A stretch of 60,000 nt of DNA from Selaginella moellendorffii (taxonomy: Eukaryota; Streptophyta; Lycopodiopsida; Selaginellales; Selaginellaceae), in NCBI RefSeq assembly GCF_000143415.4, contig NW_003314261.1:1105674-1165673 (forward strand), written 5' to 3'. The translations under genes were made by a program, and so were the position numbers. The first letter of the stretch is position 1; each line of letters starts with the position of its first letter. The notes under the pieces were generated by a model. The model worked only from the letters and a program-made list of their open reading frames with translations. It searched no databases and was not told the origin of the DNA. Positions 24,147 to 36,476 of the stretch are shown one piece after another.

Positions 24147-26500
24147 ATGAAGCCGGCGTTGATCGTTCTGCTCCTGGCGATGCTCGTGTTTGCTCCTCTG
24201 GTTTGGTCGGCGGAGTTGAATTCCACGCTCACAGCCTCGCTGAGAAAGAGAAGGCACAAGAAAGTTGGAAATGGACTTGGAGGAACGCCTCCCATGGGGT
24301 ACGTATACAAAACCATAGTTGCTAAGAATCTTTCTCGCATCTACGTGATCATCTCTTTCTCTTTCGGGAAAACATCAAAGGTGGAATAGCTGGAACCATT
24401 TCGGTTGTGGAATCAACGAAGGTCTCATCCAGAAAACTGGTAAACAAAGAGAAAATCGTCCAAAGAAGGGAAAAATTCTCATTCTTCTAATGACTTTGCA
24501 TATAGCCGATGCCATAGTCTCCAGTGGATTGGCGAAACTTGGCTACGTTCACATCAATCTGGACGATTGCTGGGCCGAGTCAACACGAGATGGACAGGTT
24601 GAAGAAAAAGATGATAGTCATTCCATTAGTGCTAACTAATCACGTGTTTAATTTAACAGGGTAATTTGCGCGGGAAGAGCTCCACTTTTCCATCGGGCAT
24701 CAAGGCGCTGGCCGACTATGTCCACGCCAAGGGACTCAAGCTGGGAATATACTCAGATGCCGGGTCGGTGCTTGTAGCTTTGTTTGCTGATGCGTCGCCA
24801 TCGCGCTAGGGTTCTAACGTCTCTTTCGTCGTCGCCGCGTTTGATTGCCGCAGCTACCAGACGTGTAGCAAGCAACAGCCGGGATCGCTGGGCCGGGAGG
24901 CCCAGGACGCGTCCACATTTGCGAGCTGGGTAAGCGCCTCGATTTTTACTGGGATTTCTTGGATTAGGAGGGTTCTTGCGAGAAATTCTGGGATTATGAT
25001 CGATATTCTTTCGATCGGGGCTATGGCAGGTCTTGGATCGATCGCTCGCTGCTTGGATCGATCGGGGTTTCAAGCATTTGGAGGGTCTTCTTGCTTCTGG
25101 AGATTATAGGAGTCTAGGAGTAGATTAATAGATTCTTTGATTCTAACCGGGCTTCTTTCTTTTTTTTCTTCTTCTATAGGGTGTTGATTATCTCAAATAC
25201 GACAATTGTGAGAACGATGGAACTAGTCCTAAAGCTCGGTAAGGAGCACTCTCCAGATTTAATCAATGTCGGGCGACTCATTTGTTTTCTTTTTTCTTCT
25301 TGTTGGTGCGCTTGTTAGGTACCCAGTCATGCGAGACGCACTGGCCAAATCCGGTCGGAGTATTTTTTATTCACTCTGTGAGTGGTAAATTCATCAATCT
25401 TTCTGTCTTCCACCACTTGTCCTTTTTTTTTATTTCTTTAGTCGAGAAGACTTATCAGCTTCTTACTTTGACTATGGTTTTCCAGGGGTCAGGAAAATCC
25501 TGCGACCTGGGCTGCCGATGTTGGGAACAGTTGGCGGACAACAGGGGATATAAGTGACGACTGGAGCACGTAAAAGAAATCTTGATACATTTATCGAACA
25601 GTAAGGCTGACGTTTGTCTGTAGGATGATGTCTCGGGCGGACGAAAACAATCAGTGGGCAAGTTATGCTGGACCGGGGCACTGGAATGGTAACTTTTCGT
25701 CTTCCCAGAGTTTTCACGCAATTTACTTGTGTTATAATCGCAAAATCAGATCCTGATATGCTTGAGGTTGGAAACGGCGGAATGAGCGTGGACGAATACC
25801 GGACACACTTCAGCTTGTGGGCTATAATGAAGGTATGGCTTTCAGTCGCTTTCATTCACGCTGAAAATATTGACAGTATACCATCCCATACCATGTCCCA
25901 ACAGGCACCTCTACTGATCGGCTGTGACGTAACAAGTATTGGAAGCGATTACCTTTCCATACTCTCGAACTGGGAAGTCATCAATGTAAACCAAGGTATT
26001 TGGTATTTCCGTATTGTTTGTCTTACCTGCCGTTCGTTGCGAGTCACTTTACCAATTTGATCGCTTTGATCGCTTTCCAGACTCGTTGGGTGTACAGGGC
26101 AAGAAAGTTAGCTCGTCGTCGTCTCTAGATGTAAGTAACTTTACAGCAATTTCTCGCTTTTCTCTTGTGTTTTGTCTTTGTCGCTGACGCATCTAGATCT
26201 AATCTACACAGGTCTGGGCCGGGCCTCTCTCGGGCGGTCGGGTCGTGATCTTAATGGTGAACAGGAGCTTCATGACATGGAGTATCACAGCCAACTGGGA
26301 CGAGATTGGCTTGAAGTCGGGAACGAAAGCCACTGGAAGAGATCTATGGCAGGTAAGAGCTTCCAATCAATTCAGAGGCTTTGTTTGAAGTGTTTGCTTG
26401 TTTGCAGCACAAGGACTTGCCAGTTGTGTACACCGGAAGCATTCAAGCGTCCGTTCCTTCGCACGGCTGCAAGATGTTTATACTGACGCCAACGTCGTGA
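24147..26500 (+). CDS. Alpha-galactosidase (GH27), tandem copy 1
   Basis: About 15 short exons, first 24147-24298, last ending at the TGA at 26498-26500. A signal peptide ([22 protein letters not shown]) directs the protein to the secretory route. GH27 signatures in order: [61 protein letters not shown] with the nucleophile Asp, [20 protein letters not shown] with the acid/base Asp, and [10 protein letters not shown]. The enzyme removes terminal alpha-1,6-galactose from raffinose-family sugars, galactomannan or galactolipid. All junctions I checked splice in frame, including the split codons around 25375, 25570 and 25690. It is followed 300 bp later by a second copy in the same orientation. 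Confidence 0.93.
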
Positions 26501-26800
26501 GAAAAGGCATTGATACGAGCAAAGCCAGGTATGATCGATCAAACACAGTCACGGACGCTACAAAAAAAGAAGAAAAAACAGATTTTTTTAAGAAATGGGA
26601 GATAAAATCTCCTGAGAGAGAAGTTTCGAATGGAAGAACAGCGAATAAAACCTCCTTCCAAAAGACGAATAAAGAAGAGTTGCTTTTGATCTTTATGCTG
26701 GCAGTAAAAGGTAAATAGCTACCATGTGGTAACTTTTTCCTCCTTTTTAAATGTGTTCCTGGCTTCTCATTCGTGGCTAGGAGAGAGAGGGGTGGAGAGG

Positions 26801-29066
26801 ATGAAGAAGAAGGATTCGCCGCTTCTCTCCTTCTCCATTTCCCTCTCGATCTTGTTCTTCGTCTTCTCCTCCAATGCACCCTGGGCATTGTCCTCCAATG
26901 GCGATGATCTTGCGGGGACGAATCTCACGCGCGGAGGCGTGATCCGGGCCAGAATCCACAGGAATCCCTTCCGACATGCCAAGGCGACGGATGGACTGGG
27001 GCGGAGCCCGCCGATGGGGTAAGATGGATCGATCAAGATCGATGTTTTCCCGATATTTCGTCCAATTTCTCGCGAAATATCGAATCGCCGAGCGATCTAA
27101 TCACGCGCATTGAGGTCTGATGTTCGCCGCGCAGATGGAACAGCTGGAATCACTTCGCATGTGGCATCAATGAGCAGCTCATCAGACAAACGGGTGAGGA
27201 ATATCCTGTTCTTGCCTGGACATGGAGAGAATATGCCCCCTCCCTGTTCTCGATGGAACTTATTATAAGTGCTTTTCTCTCGTACAGCTGATGCGATGGT
27301 TTCAAGTGGATTGAGCAGGCTTGGCTACAGATACATCAATCTGGACGACTGCTGGGCTGATTCGTCTAGAGACTGGCAGGTAGATCTCAATTCTGCTCAG
27401 ATCAATCCTTCTCATCTCAGTGTCTCGCAAGATCCCCGTGATTTGTCTTGTTTCCAGCATTTCATATTGCTAAAGGCGATTGACCGTGATCTTGAAATCT
27501 TTTTCTCCCGCAGGGGAACCTGAGAGCGAAGAGCTCGGCATTCCCATCCGGAATTAAGGCGCTGGCGGATTACGTCCATAGCAGAGGGCTGAAGCTTGGA
27601 ATTTACTCGGACGCCGGGTTAGTACACTTCTTTTCTTTCAATCGTGGAGAATGTAAGTTTGGTCCATTCCATGCAGCTACCAGACATGTAGCAAGCAGCA
27701 GCCTGGATCGTTGGGACGAGAGTACCAAGATGCCGCCACATTTGCGAGCTGGGTGAGTCGAGTAGAAATTCTTCTTTGCCTTTGTTTGATCGAACTTTTT
27801 TTTTTCCAGGGCGTTGATTACTTGAAGTATGACAATTGCGGAAACAATGGTGTGAGTCCCAGAACCAGGTAAAGTTCAAATTTCCGTTTCGGTTGCCTCT
27901 AATTCGTTTGTTTGTCCCGATCGACAGATACCATGTCATGCACGATGCATTGGTCAAGACAGGCCGTCCTATCTTCTACTCGCTGTGCGAGTGGTAAGTT
28001 GCTATAACTCCAGGGGATATGTCGCTCACATTCGTGTGATTGGTTGCAGGGGCCAGGATAATCCCGCGACTTGGGCTTCCAACGTTGGAAATAGCTGGAG
28101 GACTACGGGCGACATTGCGGATAACTGGAACTCGTACTAGCCCATTGTGTGAGTTTTAATGCTCAAGGCTCTTAGATGAGTGTTGTCTGTGCAGGATGGT
28201 CTCGCGAGCGGATCTGAACAACCAGTGGGCATCGTATGCGGGACCGGGACACTGGAACGGTATCAATCAGTTTCATACGAGTTCACCGGATTTCGTTGCG
28301 TAACGCTGGCAACTTTGGTGTTTTTTTTCTTTCATCCTCCAGATCCGGACATGCTAGAGGTTGGAAACGGTGGAATGTCGGTGGAAGAATATCGTACACA
28401 TTTCAGCTTGTGGGCCATTATGAAGGTACCAAGAAGAAAAGAAAAGGCAAACGCTCTAAGGAACTTTGTTTGGTTTTTCTCCAGGCGCCTCTTCTTATCG
28501 GCTGTGACATTCGAAGCATACGTAAAGATTACCTCGGCATCCTTTCAAACTGGGAAGTCGTTGGTGTCAATCAAGGTCTGTCTCAGTTTCTTTTGCGACC
28601 ACCGTTCATTTGCTCACTCAAAGAACTTTCTTTCCAGATTCTCTAGGAATTCAAGGCAGAAAAGTGAGAACCCAGGGCTCCACCGAGGTATAGTTTAGAT
28701 TATAAAGTCTTGGAAGGAGTCTCTCAAAATATTTTCTCTAAACAGGTTTGGGCCGGGCCCCTTTCCGGTGGTCGTGTCGCTGTCCTGATGGTGAACAGAG
28801 GTTATATGGGATGGAGCATAAACGCAAACTGGCAAGACATTGGCATCAAACAAAACCTTCGTGTCACCGCGAGAGATTTATGGCAGGTATTCTCAAAATC
28901 TTTGACGATTTGATCCACTGAAAGCTACGCCTTGTGTGTTTCTCAAATTCTCTTTCCTTTCGTGAATCCGCAGCATCAAAACTTACGATACACATATACC
29001 AACGGCATTCGAGCGTACGTTCCATCTCACGGCTGCCGGATGTTCGTGCTCAAGCCAGGCGGTTAA
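26801..29066 (+). CDS. Alpha-galactosidase (GH27), tandem copy 2
   Basis: Same exon pattern as copy 1, ending at the TAA at 29064-29066. The start chosen is the ATG at 26801, giving a hydrophobic signal sequence ([17 protein letters not shown]); an in-frame ATG lies 75 bp upstream but would put a non-signal stretch first. Motifs are conserved: [55 protein letters not shown]. The segment after the signal peptide is longer than in copy 1 and Arg/His-rich. All catalytic residues are kept, so both copies are predicted active, perhaps differing in apoplastic or vacuolar location. The join at 28133-28194 uses a split Ser codon. Confidence 0.92.
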
Positions 29067-29356
29067 AAACGTTTTTGTTTTTTTCTACACTCTGGTTTTT
29101 ACTCGTCTTAAATGGTGAAAATGGCGGTCGTCTCTTTTGTCTCGCCCAGTTGCTGGCTAGAGAGGTACTGGCTTTCATGTCAAAATAAATTTGACTGGGC
29201 TCTCGTATTCTCGGGAAGAAGGAACATGGAGGCGACGGTCCAGATCCACTGGCGCCAAAACTGGTGGCATTTAATTCCAGGGGCTTTCCGCAAGAACCCT
29301 AAAAAAGGCTTTATTTATCTGAGAAAAGGATTCTTCTTCTTGGAGTTGGACACGCG

Positions 29357-30823
29357 ATGGGCAAGCTGCCGGATTTCCTCCAGTCCGTGAGGCTCAAGTA
29401 CGTCAAGCTCGGGTATGCGTATCTACTGTCTCGCGCCGCAGTGCTCGCGATCACGGTCCCCCTCCTGGTCGCGGCGGCCAGCGAAATCTCGCGGCTTTGG
29501 ATCGAGGACATCATCTGGATGCTGTGGGAGCACTTCCGCTACAATCTCCTCAGCCTCTCGCTCTCCTCGGCGGCGCTGGCGTTTGTGGCAACGATCTACG
29601 CGACGACGCGGCCGGCGCCAGTGCTCTTGATGGATTTCGCGTGCTACCGCCCCGACGACGATCGCAGGTGCTCCAGGGAGCGATTCATGAGGCACTCCCG
29701 GCATTCGGGGGCTTTCAACGAGGAGTCGCTCAGCTTCCAGGCCAAGATTCTGGAGAAGTGCGGGATTGGGGAGGAATCCTACGTGCCGCGCTCCCTCACC
29801 AGCGATCCCTTCAACAAGTCCATGGAGGAGGCTCGGTTCGAGACGGAGAGCGTCATGTTTGGCGCGCTGGACGAGCTCTTCTCGCGATCCGGCGTCCGGC
29901 CAAAGGACATTGGCATCCTCATCGTCAACTGTAGCCTCTTCAATCCCACGCCATCGCTTTCGGCCATGATCGTCAATCATTACAAGATGCGTGGCAACAT
30001 CCAGAGCTACAACCTGGGTGGCATGGGCTGTAGCGCCGGGGTCATCTCCATCGATCTGGCCAAGGATTTGCTCCAGGTCCACCGCAGCACGTACGCGATC
30101 GTGGTGAGCACCGAGAACATCACGCACAACTGGTTCCTGGGCAACGACCGCTCGATGCTCGTCACGAACTGCCTCTTCCGGATGGGCGGCGCCGCCATCC
30201 TCCTCTCCAACAAGCGATCCGCCCGCCGCGCCGCGAGGTACGAGCTCGTCCACACGGTGAGAACCCACAAGGGAGCCGACGATCGCTGCTTCCAGTGCGT
30301 GTTTCAGCAGGAGGACGAGAATGGGATGGTGGGAGTGTCGCTGTCGAGAGATGTCATGGCCGTGGCCGGCGAGGCGCTCAAGACCAACATCACGACGCTG
30401 GGGCCGCTGGTTCTGCCGCTGCCCGAGCAGATTATGTTCTTCTTCACGCTGGTGGCGAGGAGGTTTCTCAAGATCCAAGTCCGGCCTTACATCCCCGACT
30501 TCAAGAAGGCGTTTGAGCACTTCTGCATCCACGCCGGGGGTAGGGGCGTGCTGGACGACTTGCAGAAGAACCTGGGGCTCACCGACTGGCATATGGAGCC
30601 GTCACGGATGACGCTCTATCGTTGGGGTAACACTTCGTCGAGCTCGCTGTGGTACGAGCTGGCCTACTGCGAGGCCATGGGGCGGATCAAAAGGGGCGAC
30701 CGGGTCTGGCAGATCGCGTTTGGGTCGGGGTTTAAGTGCAACAGCGCGGTGTGGAGGGCTCGGGTGACGGTGGATGGCCACAAGGTTAGGAACGCATGGT
30801 CTGAGTTTGATGTTCTTCCTTGA
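29357..30823 (+). CDS. 3-ketoacyl-CoA synthase (KCS, FAE1-type)
   Basis: Intronless, 488 residues, full family length. Two N-terminal membrane helices (about 25-42 and 62-82) are followed by the FAE1/CUT1 condensing domain. The catalytic triad is visible: Cys225 in GGMGCSAGVISID, His392 in HAGGRG and Asn425 in RWGNTSSSSLWYEL. The enzyme sits in the ER membrane and condenses malonyl-CoA with a long acyl-CoA, the rate-setting step in making very-long-chain fatty acids for waxes, cutin-like layers and sphingolipids. It starts 290 bp after the second alpha-galactosidase. Lack of introns is common in KCS genes. Confidence 0.95.
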   Translation: MGKLPDFLQSVRLKYVKLGYAYLLSRAAVLAITVPLLVAAASEISRLWIEDIIWMLWEHFRYNLLSLSLSSAALAFVATIYATTRPAPVLLMDFACYRPDDDRRCSRERFMRHSRHSGAFNEESLSFQAKILEKCGIGEESYVPRSLTSDPFNKSMEEARFETESVMFGALDELFSRSGVRPKDIGILIVNCSLFNPTPSLSAMIVNHYKMRGNIQSYNLGGMGCSAGVISIDLAKDLLQVHRSTYAIVVSTENITHNWFLGNDRSMLVTNCLFRMGGAAILLSNKRSARRAARYELVHTVRTHKGADDRCFQCVFQQEDENGMVGVSLSRDVMAVAGEALKTNITTLGPLVLPLPEQIMFFFTLVARRFLKIQVRPYIPDFKKAFEHFCIHAGGRGVLDDLQKNLGLTDWHMEPSRMTLYRWGNTSSSSLWYELAYCEAMGRIKRGDRVWQIAFGSGFKCNSAVWRARVTVDGHKVRNAWSEFDVLP

Positions 30824-31262
30824 GGAGGTTGTTTTTGGAAGTTATTTATAGATTAGAAAAATTATATATCTATAAATAATTTTGCTTTCAAAAAGTTATG
30901 TGAAAAAAGGCCATAATATGAAACTTAATTTGTTTGTATCAAAGTGCTTTAATCATTGGATATTATTTATTTACCCCAATTTAACAGCTATCAAAATCCT
31001 ACTACACTAATATTAATATATGACATTGTAGCCATATGCTAATATTAATATATAGTATCATAATTGTACATTTAGTGAATAAAAGTTTATTAAATATATG
31101 CAATAAATACCAATCTTGAGAACTAATAAGTTTTAATTCAAATTTGTATATAAGCTATGATTTTTAGGCTAATTGATACACATTTCTATATTCTCTTTCC
31201 CTCTTAAGACATCTTAAGGAATGTTTAGGAGTTTGTTCTAAGGTAAAACCACTGCCCAAAAT
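30824..31262. other. AT-rich intergenic DNA downstream of KCS
   Basis: No gene seen; likely KCS 3' UTR followed by non-coding AT-rich sequence. Confidence 0.5.
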
Positions 31263-31850
31263 GCCCATGGTAGCTTGATGATGCTCTCTTGCTTCCCTTT
31301 GTACTCAAAGTCACTCATTCACATGATCTAAAGCATTTCACCAAGAAACTCTTCATCAAAGCACCCTTTCTTCTTCTTCTTTTCTTCCTTATATATGATG
31401 ATCAACTGTTTTTTCCCTTTGTGGACTTCCCAATTGTCATGACTCTAATACTGATGTGGCCCATGGTGGCTTGATGACACTCTTCTGCTTCCCTTTGTAC
31501 TCGAAGTCGCTCATTCACATGATCTAAGGTGCTTCACCGAGAAACTCTTCATCAAGGCATCTTTTATTCTTCTTCTTTTCTTCCTTACATACGATGATCG
31601 ACTGTTTTTTCCCTTTGTGGACTTCCCCTCCCCAATCGTCATGACTCTAATACTGATGTGGCCCATGGTGGCTTGATGACACTCTTTTGCTTCCCTTTGT
31701 ACTCAAAGTCGCTCATTCACATGATCTAGGGCGCTTTGCCGAGAAACTCTTCATCAAGGCATCCTTTATTCTTCTTTCTTTTCTTCCTTACATGCGATGA
31801 TCGACTGTTTTTTCCCTTTGTGGACTTCCAATGCTAATACCGACGTGGCA
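31263..31850. repeat. About 200-bp tandem repeat, three copies
   Basis: Each copy starts with CCATGG at 31265, 31461 and 31663, then reads through CTTGATGA, CTTCCCTTTGTACTC and TCATTCACATGATCTA, and ends with CCCTTTGTGGACTTCC. Periods are 196 and 202 bp. The array ends 60 bp from the 3' end of the gypsy integrase frame, so it may be subrepeats of the element's LTR or untranslated region. Confidence 0.85.
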
Positions 31851-31911
31851 GCAAATGGAATATTCCCTCAGTTCTACATCCACCTATTGGGCTCCGTCCC
31901 GGAGCACACAG

Positions 31912-34692
31912 CTACGGCAGCTTCATCTCGCTCATGGTACTAGCTCCATTAACACGAGTTGGTAACAAGTTCACACTAAGATCTTCAAGCTGGACTGAGC
32001 CATTGGTAAAAACTTCAACGATGCGATATGGGCCAAGCCAGCGAATACGGAGTTTCCCAGGCTTTTTCCAGTGCTTGCTATCATATAGCAGAACCTGATC
32101 ACCAGCAGAAAAATTCTTAACACGCAAATGACGATCATACCAGACTTTGTGGCGCTTCTGAAGTGCTTCGCGAGCTTGGAAGGCGAGAAGTCGACACTCA
32201 TCGAGTTGGAGAAGTGTGTCCAGTCGAGCTTGAAGAGTGTTGTCCCAGTCGAAGTTGTGCTCGACAGCCATACGGAGAGATGGAATCTCAAACTCGAGTG
32301 GTAGGATGACTTCTTGTCCATAAACAAGCTGGAAAGGTGAAGCTTTGGTGGTGACCTTGTAAGCAACGCGGTATGCCCAGAGAGCATCCAACAAGCGTTG
32401 ATCCCAATCTGTGCGAGAAGCACTGGCAAGCTTCGTGATAATGTCGCACAGTATGTTATTGGTGCGCTCCACCTGTCCGTTAGCACGAGGGTGATAGGGA
32501 GTGGACTTACGATGAGCGATGCCATACTTCTCCACGAAGGTCGCGATCAAGTGAGTACCTCTATCGCTCACCAGCTCCAAAGGGCAGCCAAATCTCGTGA
32601 TGATGTTCTTGTAAAGAAAAGTCGCAACCTTGGCAGCTGTGTCTTCCGTGAGAGCTTCTGCCTCGGCCCACTTCGTGACATAGTCCGTGCACACAAGAAT
32701 CTAGCGGCAACGGGAAGGATGGCTGGCTGGCTTGATCGGTCCCACAATCGATGCCCCACTTCTCAAAAGGAAGCACCGGAAGCAGAGGATTAAGCGGCAT
32801 CAGATCGCGGCGAGTTGGGCGACCAGCACGCTGGCAGGGATCGCAGGTCCGAACGTAGGCAGCAACATCCTTGTGAAGCGTTGGCCACCGATAGCCAGCT
32901 TGAAGAACCAAACGAATTGTTGCCTCAGCTGAAAAGTGGCCGCCATAAGGTGAATCATGGCATGAAGTGATAACAGTGGCCACCTCGTGAGGAAGGATAC
33001 AACGGCGTAGAACGTCGTCACGGCCGAGGATGTAGAGCTGGCCATGCAGGAGAGAGTATGGACGAGCCTGGATAATAAGTCGCTTGCATTCGGTGACAGT
33101 AAAGTCAGCAGGGAACTCGCCGGTAGCCAGATAATCTGCAATGCCTTGATACCATTCGGGAACAGCCTCGACCGCAAAGAGATCCGTGGTGTCGCAAGAA
33201 AACAGAGCTGCATCAGCTGGGTCATCTTCAAGGTCCTAGGAGGAGGGAGGGCCTGGCAATCGTGAAAGGTGATCGGCCATGGCATGAGCGCGGCCGGGCT
33301 TCAGGATCACGTCAAAGTCGAATTCCTGGAGGATGATGAGCCAGCGAGAGATGCGACCTGTGCGGCAAGGCTTGTTGACTAGGTACTTGAGTGCTTGGTG
33401 ATCCACGAAAAATTTGAAGTGTGTGCCCAACAGGTAGTGGCGATACTTCTGAATAGCAAAGGTCATGCCCAAGCCTACCCGTTCAGTGGCGGAGTAGTTG
33501 CGCTCGGCAGAGGAGAGTTGGCGGCTTGCGTAGAAAATAGGGTGATCGATGCCCTCTCGCGGCTGGCAAAGAGCAGCGCCGACAGCAAAGGCAGAAGCAT
33601 GGAGTGGAAAATAACTGTCCAGTCAGGAACGGCTAAAATCGGAGCAGTGATCAGAGCTCCCCGGAGAAGCTCAAATGCGTCCTGACACGCTGGTGTCCAC
33701 TCGTAAGGCATGCCGGCCTTCAAGAGTTTCGTCAGAGGTAAAGCTTTAGTCACGAAGTTGTAGATAAAGTGGCGATGGTAGCCGACGTGGCCCAAGAAAG
33801 CTTGGAGATCTTTTTTAACGTGCGGTGGTTCCAGGTTCTTCACGATAGCCACCTTAGCTGGATCCACAGCTAATCCGTCCCGGGAGACCACTCGACCGAG
33901 AAGAATGCCACGGGGAACGCCAAATGTACACTTGGAGGGATTTAGAGAAATGCCATAGAAACGGCAACGTTCCAAACATTTTTCGAGTTTTATGCAATGA
34001 GATATAGTGTCGCTATAAACGCTGAAATCATCAAGGAAAACTTCCAGAAAATCTCCAAGAGCCGTTGAAAGGCTGCTTGCATGACTCGTTGAAAAGTCAC
34101 AGGACTATTCGTGAGTCCGAATGGCATCACCCCACAGAGTGATAAACGAGGTGATATGTTGATCATCAGGATGGATAAGAACCTGGTGATAGCCACTAAA
34201 GCCATCAAGGAACGAATAAGTCGTGCATCCAGCCACGTTGTCGAGCACCACATCCGTGAAGGGAAGGGGAAACCCGTCCTTGCGTGTCACAGCATTAAGC
34301 TTGCAGTAGTCGACACATACACGCAGCTTCCCATTCTTTTTTGGAATGACAACGATGGGAGAGAGCCAATCTGTTGCGTTGACAGGGTAGATGAAACCCG
34401 CAGCAAGCATCTTATCCAGGTCCTCACGAACAGCTTGAGTGTAGTTTGGATTCATGCGGTACATTCTCTGTTGTCGTGGCTTAGCATCTGGCTGGAGTTC
34501 GATGTGGTGTTGCCCAAGCTCAAGATTGATGCCACGTAAATCCGCATAAGACCATGCAAAGATGTCCTTGTATGCATGGAAAAGCTTCTGGTACTGCTGG
34601 AGTTCCAAAGGAGATAAGTTAGCACCAACTTGGAGTTCACGAGGTTCACTGGAGGTACCAATGTTGACGGAAGTCAGAACAAGGACAAGCAT
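31912..34692 (-). mobile_element. Decayed Ty3/gypsy retrotransposon pol (RT, RNase H, integrase)
   Basis: Read on minus from 34692 to 31912: reverse transcriptase N-terminal part (ADLRGINLELGQHHIELQPD, VIPKKNGKLRVCVDYCKLN, FLDGFSGYHQ), RT core GVMPFGLTNSPVTFQRVMQ in a shifted frame, connection domain (CTFGVPRGILLG), RNase H (FFVDHQALKYLV), integrase zinc-binding region (CDPCQRAGRPTRRD) and integrase core (CTDYVTKWAEAEAL, STPYHPRANGQVERTN), then a C-terminal domain with RWLGPYRIVEVF. A shift near 34110-34130, another near 32740 and a TAG near 32703 break the frame. Gag and protease are not visible, and paired LTRs were not found. The copy is inactive. Confidence 0.92.
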
Positions 34693-34727
34693 GCAAGCGA
34701 GAGCTAAAGTATGCCTTAGGTTGGTCG

Positions 34728-35120
34728 ACCATGCCCAACCTACCCACTATCTCTACTATACATTTAGAACCCTTTAAAACTAACCCCCCCTCCCCCTCCT
34801 TGAAGAATAAGCGTCCCTTAGTACCAGGAGTTGGTCTCTCGAATAAACTCGAAACTTACTAAATATGGAATATTCTTAAATTGCGAATTAAAAAACAAAC
34901 ACCATTGTGTTTAAAACAATGTTCACATTTCATAGATATGTCAAACGAGCAAATCTAGACACTTTTTATACAAAACATTTAAGACCAGAATGAGACTAAC
35001 ACAAAGGGCACGATAGCAAGGGTGTTTAGCAAACATGGTAAATTATCATTTAACGATATTGAGGGATTAATTTCAATATGCGAGGGTTTTTATCAAGCCA
35101 ATGCAAAATAGAGCAAAAAA
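34728..35120. repeat. Dispersed direct repeat, copy A
   Basis: Non-coding stretch from about ACCATGCCCAACCTACCCAC through a C-run, a TACCAGGAGTTGGTCT-type motif and GATATTGAGGGATTAATTTC to CAAGCCAATGC. It matches 35513-35965 in the same order and orientation with many substitutions. Possible origin: non-autonomous element or LTR fragment next to the gypsy pol. Confidence 0.6.
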
Positions 35121-35512
35121 AAACTAACAAACCAGGCCAAGTATGCTCAACTAAATAAACACTTAGGAACTCCTTCCTTATACTCATCCGGCCAAGTACA
35201 AATGCTAAGCCCAATTTACTAACACTTGAACAAAAGGAATTGATAAAGGGTGTAGCAATACTGACCTCATGCCGTCATGGTAGTAAGGAAAGAATATCCG
35301 AAAGGACTAGCCGATAGATAACTTTCAATACCCACAGTCACATTCGCAATAGTATCAAATGGTGTTTAACACAATTTTGGCATACTGGTGGCCTAACACA
35401 AGAAAGAGGGTATCCCACCAACTAAAACAGTATGGAATTGGGGCACAAAAGCCAAATGCAAAACAAGGAGTAACACAACCCAACAAAAACTAAACTGATA
35501 TCTCAGATGGTC

Positions 35513-35965
35513 AGACATGCATTCCAACCATTATCTCTATTATATGTTTAGATGTTTAGAACCCCCTATATCTCCCCCCCCCCCCTAACACACTTTAGGC
35601 TTTCACCCTAGCCACCTTTAATACCAAGAGTTAGTCTTTAGGACAAGTGTGAAAATTTATTAGGGTGAAAGCCACCTTTAATACCAAGAGTTAGTCTTTA
35701 GGACAAGTGTGAAAATTTATTAAATATAGAATGGCATTAGATTGTGAATTTGGGAGTAAGAATAACATAATATGGTTCAAAACACTCTCTACATTCCATT
35801 CTTGAACAAATCTAAACATTTACCATAAATAGCACTTGGATTTGAAATGGAACCAACACATAGAACATGTTTGGCAGATAAAGTAAACTACCATATAATG
35901 ATATTGAGGGACTAGACTCAATATCATGGGAGTTCTTGCCAAGCCAGTGCAAGACAAAGCAAAAG
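35513..35965. repeat. Dispersed direct repeat, copy B, with 60-bp internal duplication
   Basis: Second copy of the 34728-35120 repeat (ACATGCATTCCAACCATTATC, C-run, ATATTGAGGGACTAGACTCA, CAAGCCAGTGC). Inside it, the 60 bp beginning GCCACCTTTAATACCAAGAG at 35611 occurs again at 35671 without change over at least 50 bp, so this duplication is recent. Confidence 0.7.
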
Positions 35966-36356
35966 AAAACAAAAATTTATGAGAGCATACAATGGCTATC
36001 CAAATAACATAAAAATATCTTTGGAGTGTTAATGAAGATTATAAATGTAGGAATGATACAATTTGGTGGTAAAGTCCTATCGTAATAAATATAAGAATTC
36101 AATTCTCATTTAAACCAACCTAGGTTGGCAAGTATATATAGGTTTTCCTTATAAAACTAAAAAGGTAGGTCCACATACATTTCTTTTATAAGAAAAATAA
36201 CTAATTTAATTTTTTTTTATTTTTAGGAAGAATATGGATTAAAATATATAGTAACTTAGCTTCTTGTACAACGCAACAAGGTTTGACATTGCCAATGCTT
36301 ATGTCTTTAAATATTTGTAAGTTTCTGAATTTATTGGCAATATCATAGATGCATTA

Positions 36357-36375
36357 CACACACACACACACACAC

Positions 36376-36437
<62 letters not shown>
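36357..36437. repeat. (AC)n-(TA)n microsatellite before lectin-like copy 1
   Basis: About ten AC units then about 30 TA units, leading into GTGTGTGTGAGAGTGTGTG and a sequence matching the upstream edge of the intact lectin-like gene. Confidence 0.9.
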
Positions 36438-36443
<6 letters not shown>

Positions 36444-36476
36444 GTGTGTGTGAGAGTGTGTGTGTGAAAAACCTAG

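Noticed and set aside
29423-30592. Long minus-strand frame opposite the KCS gene
   Set aside because: It is the mirror of a GC-rich coding sequence; the plus strand has the full KCS catalytic triad.
31263-31850. CRISPR-like array
   Set aside because: Units are about 200 bp, contiguous, with no unique spacers, in a plant nuclear context; it is a plain tandem repeat.
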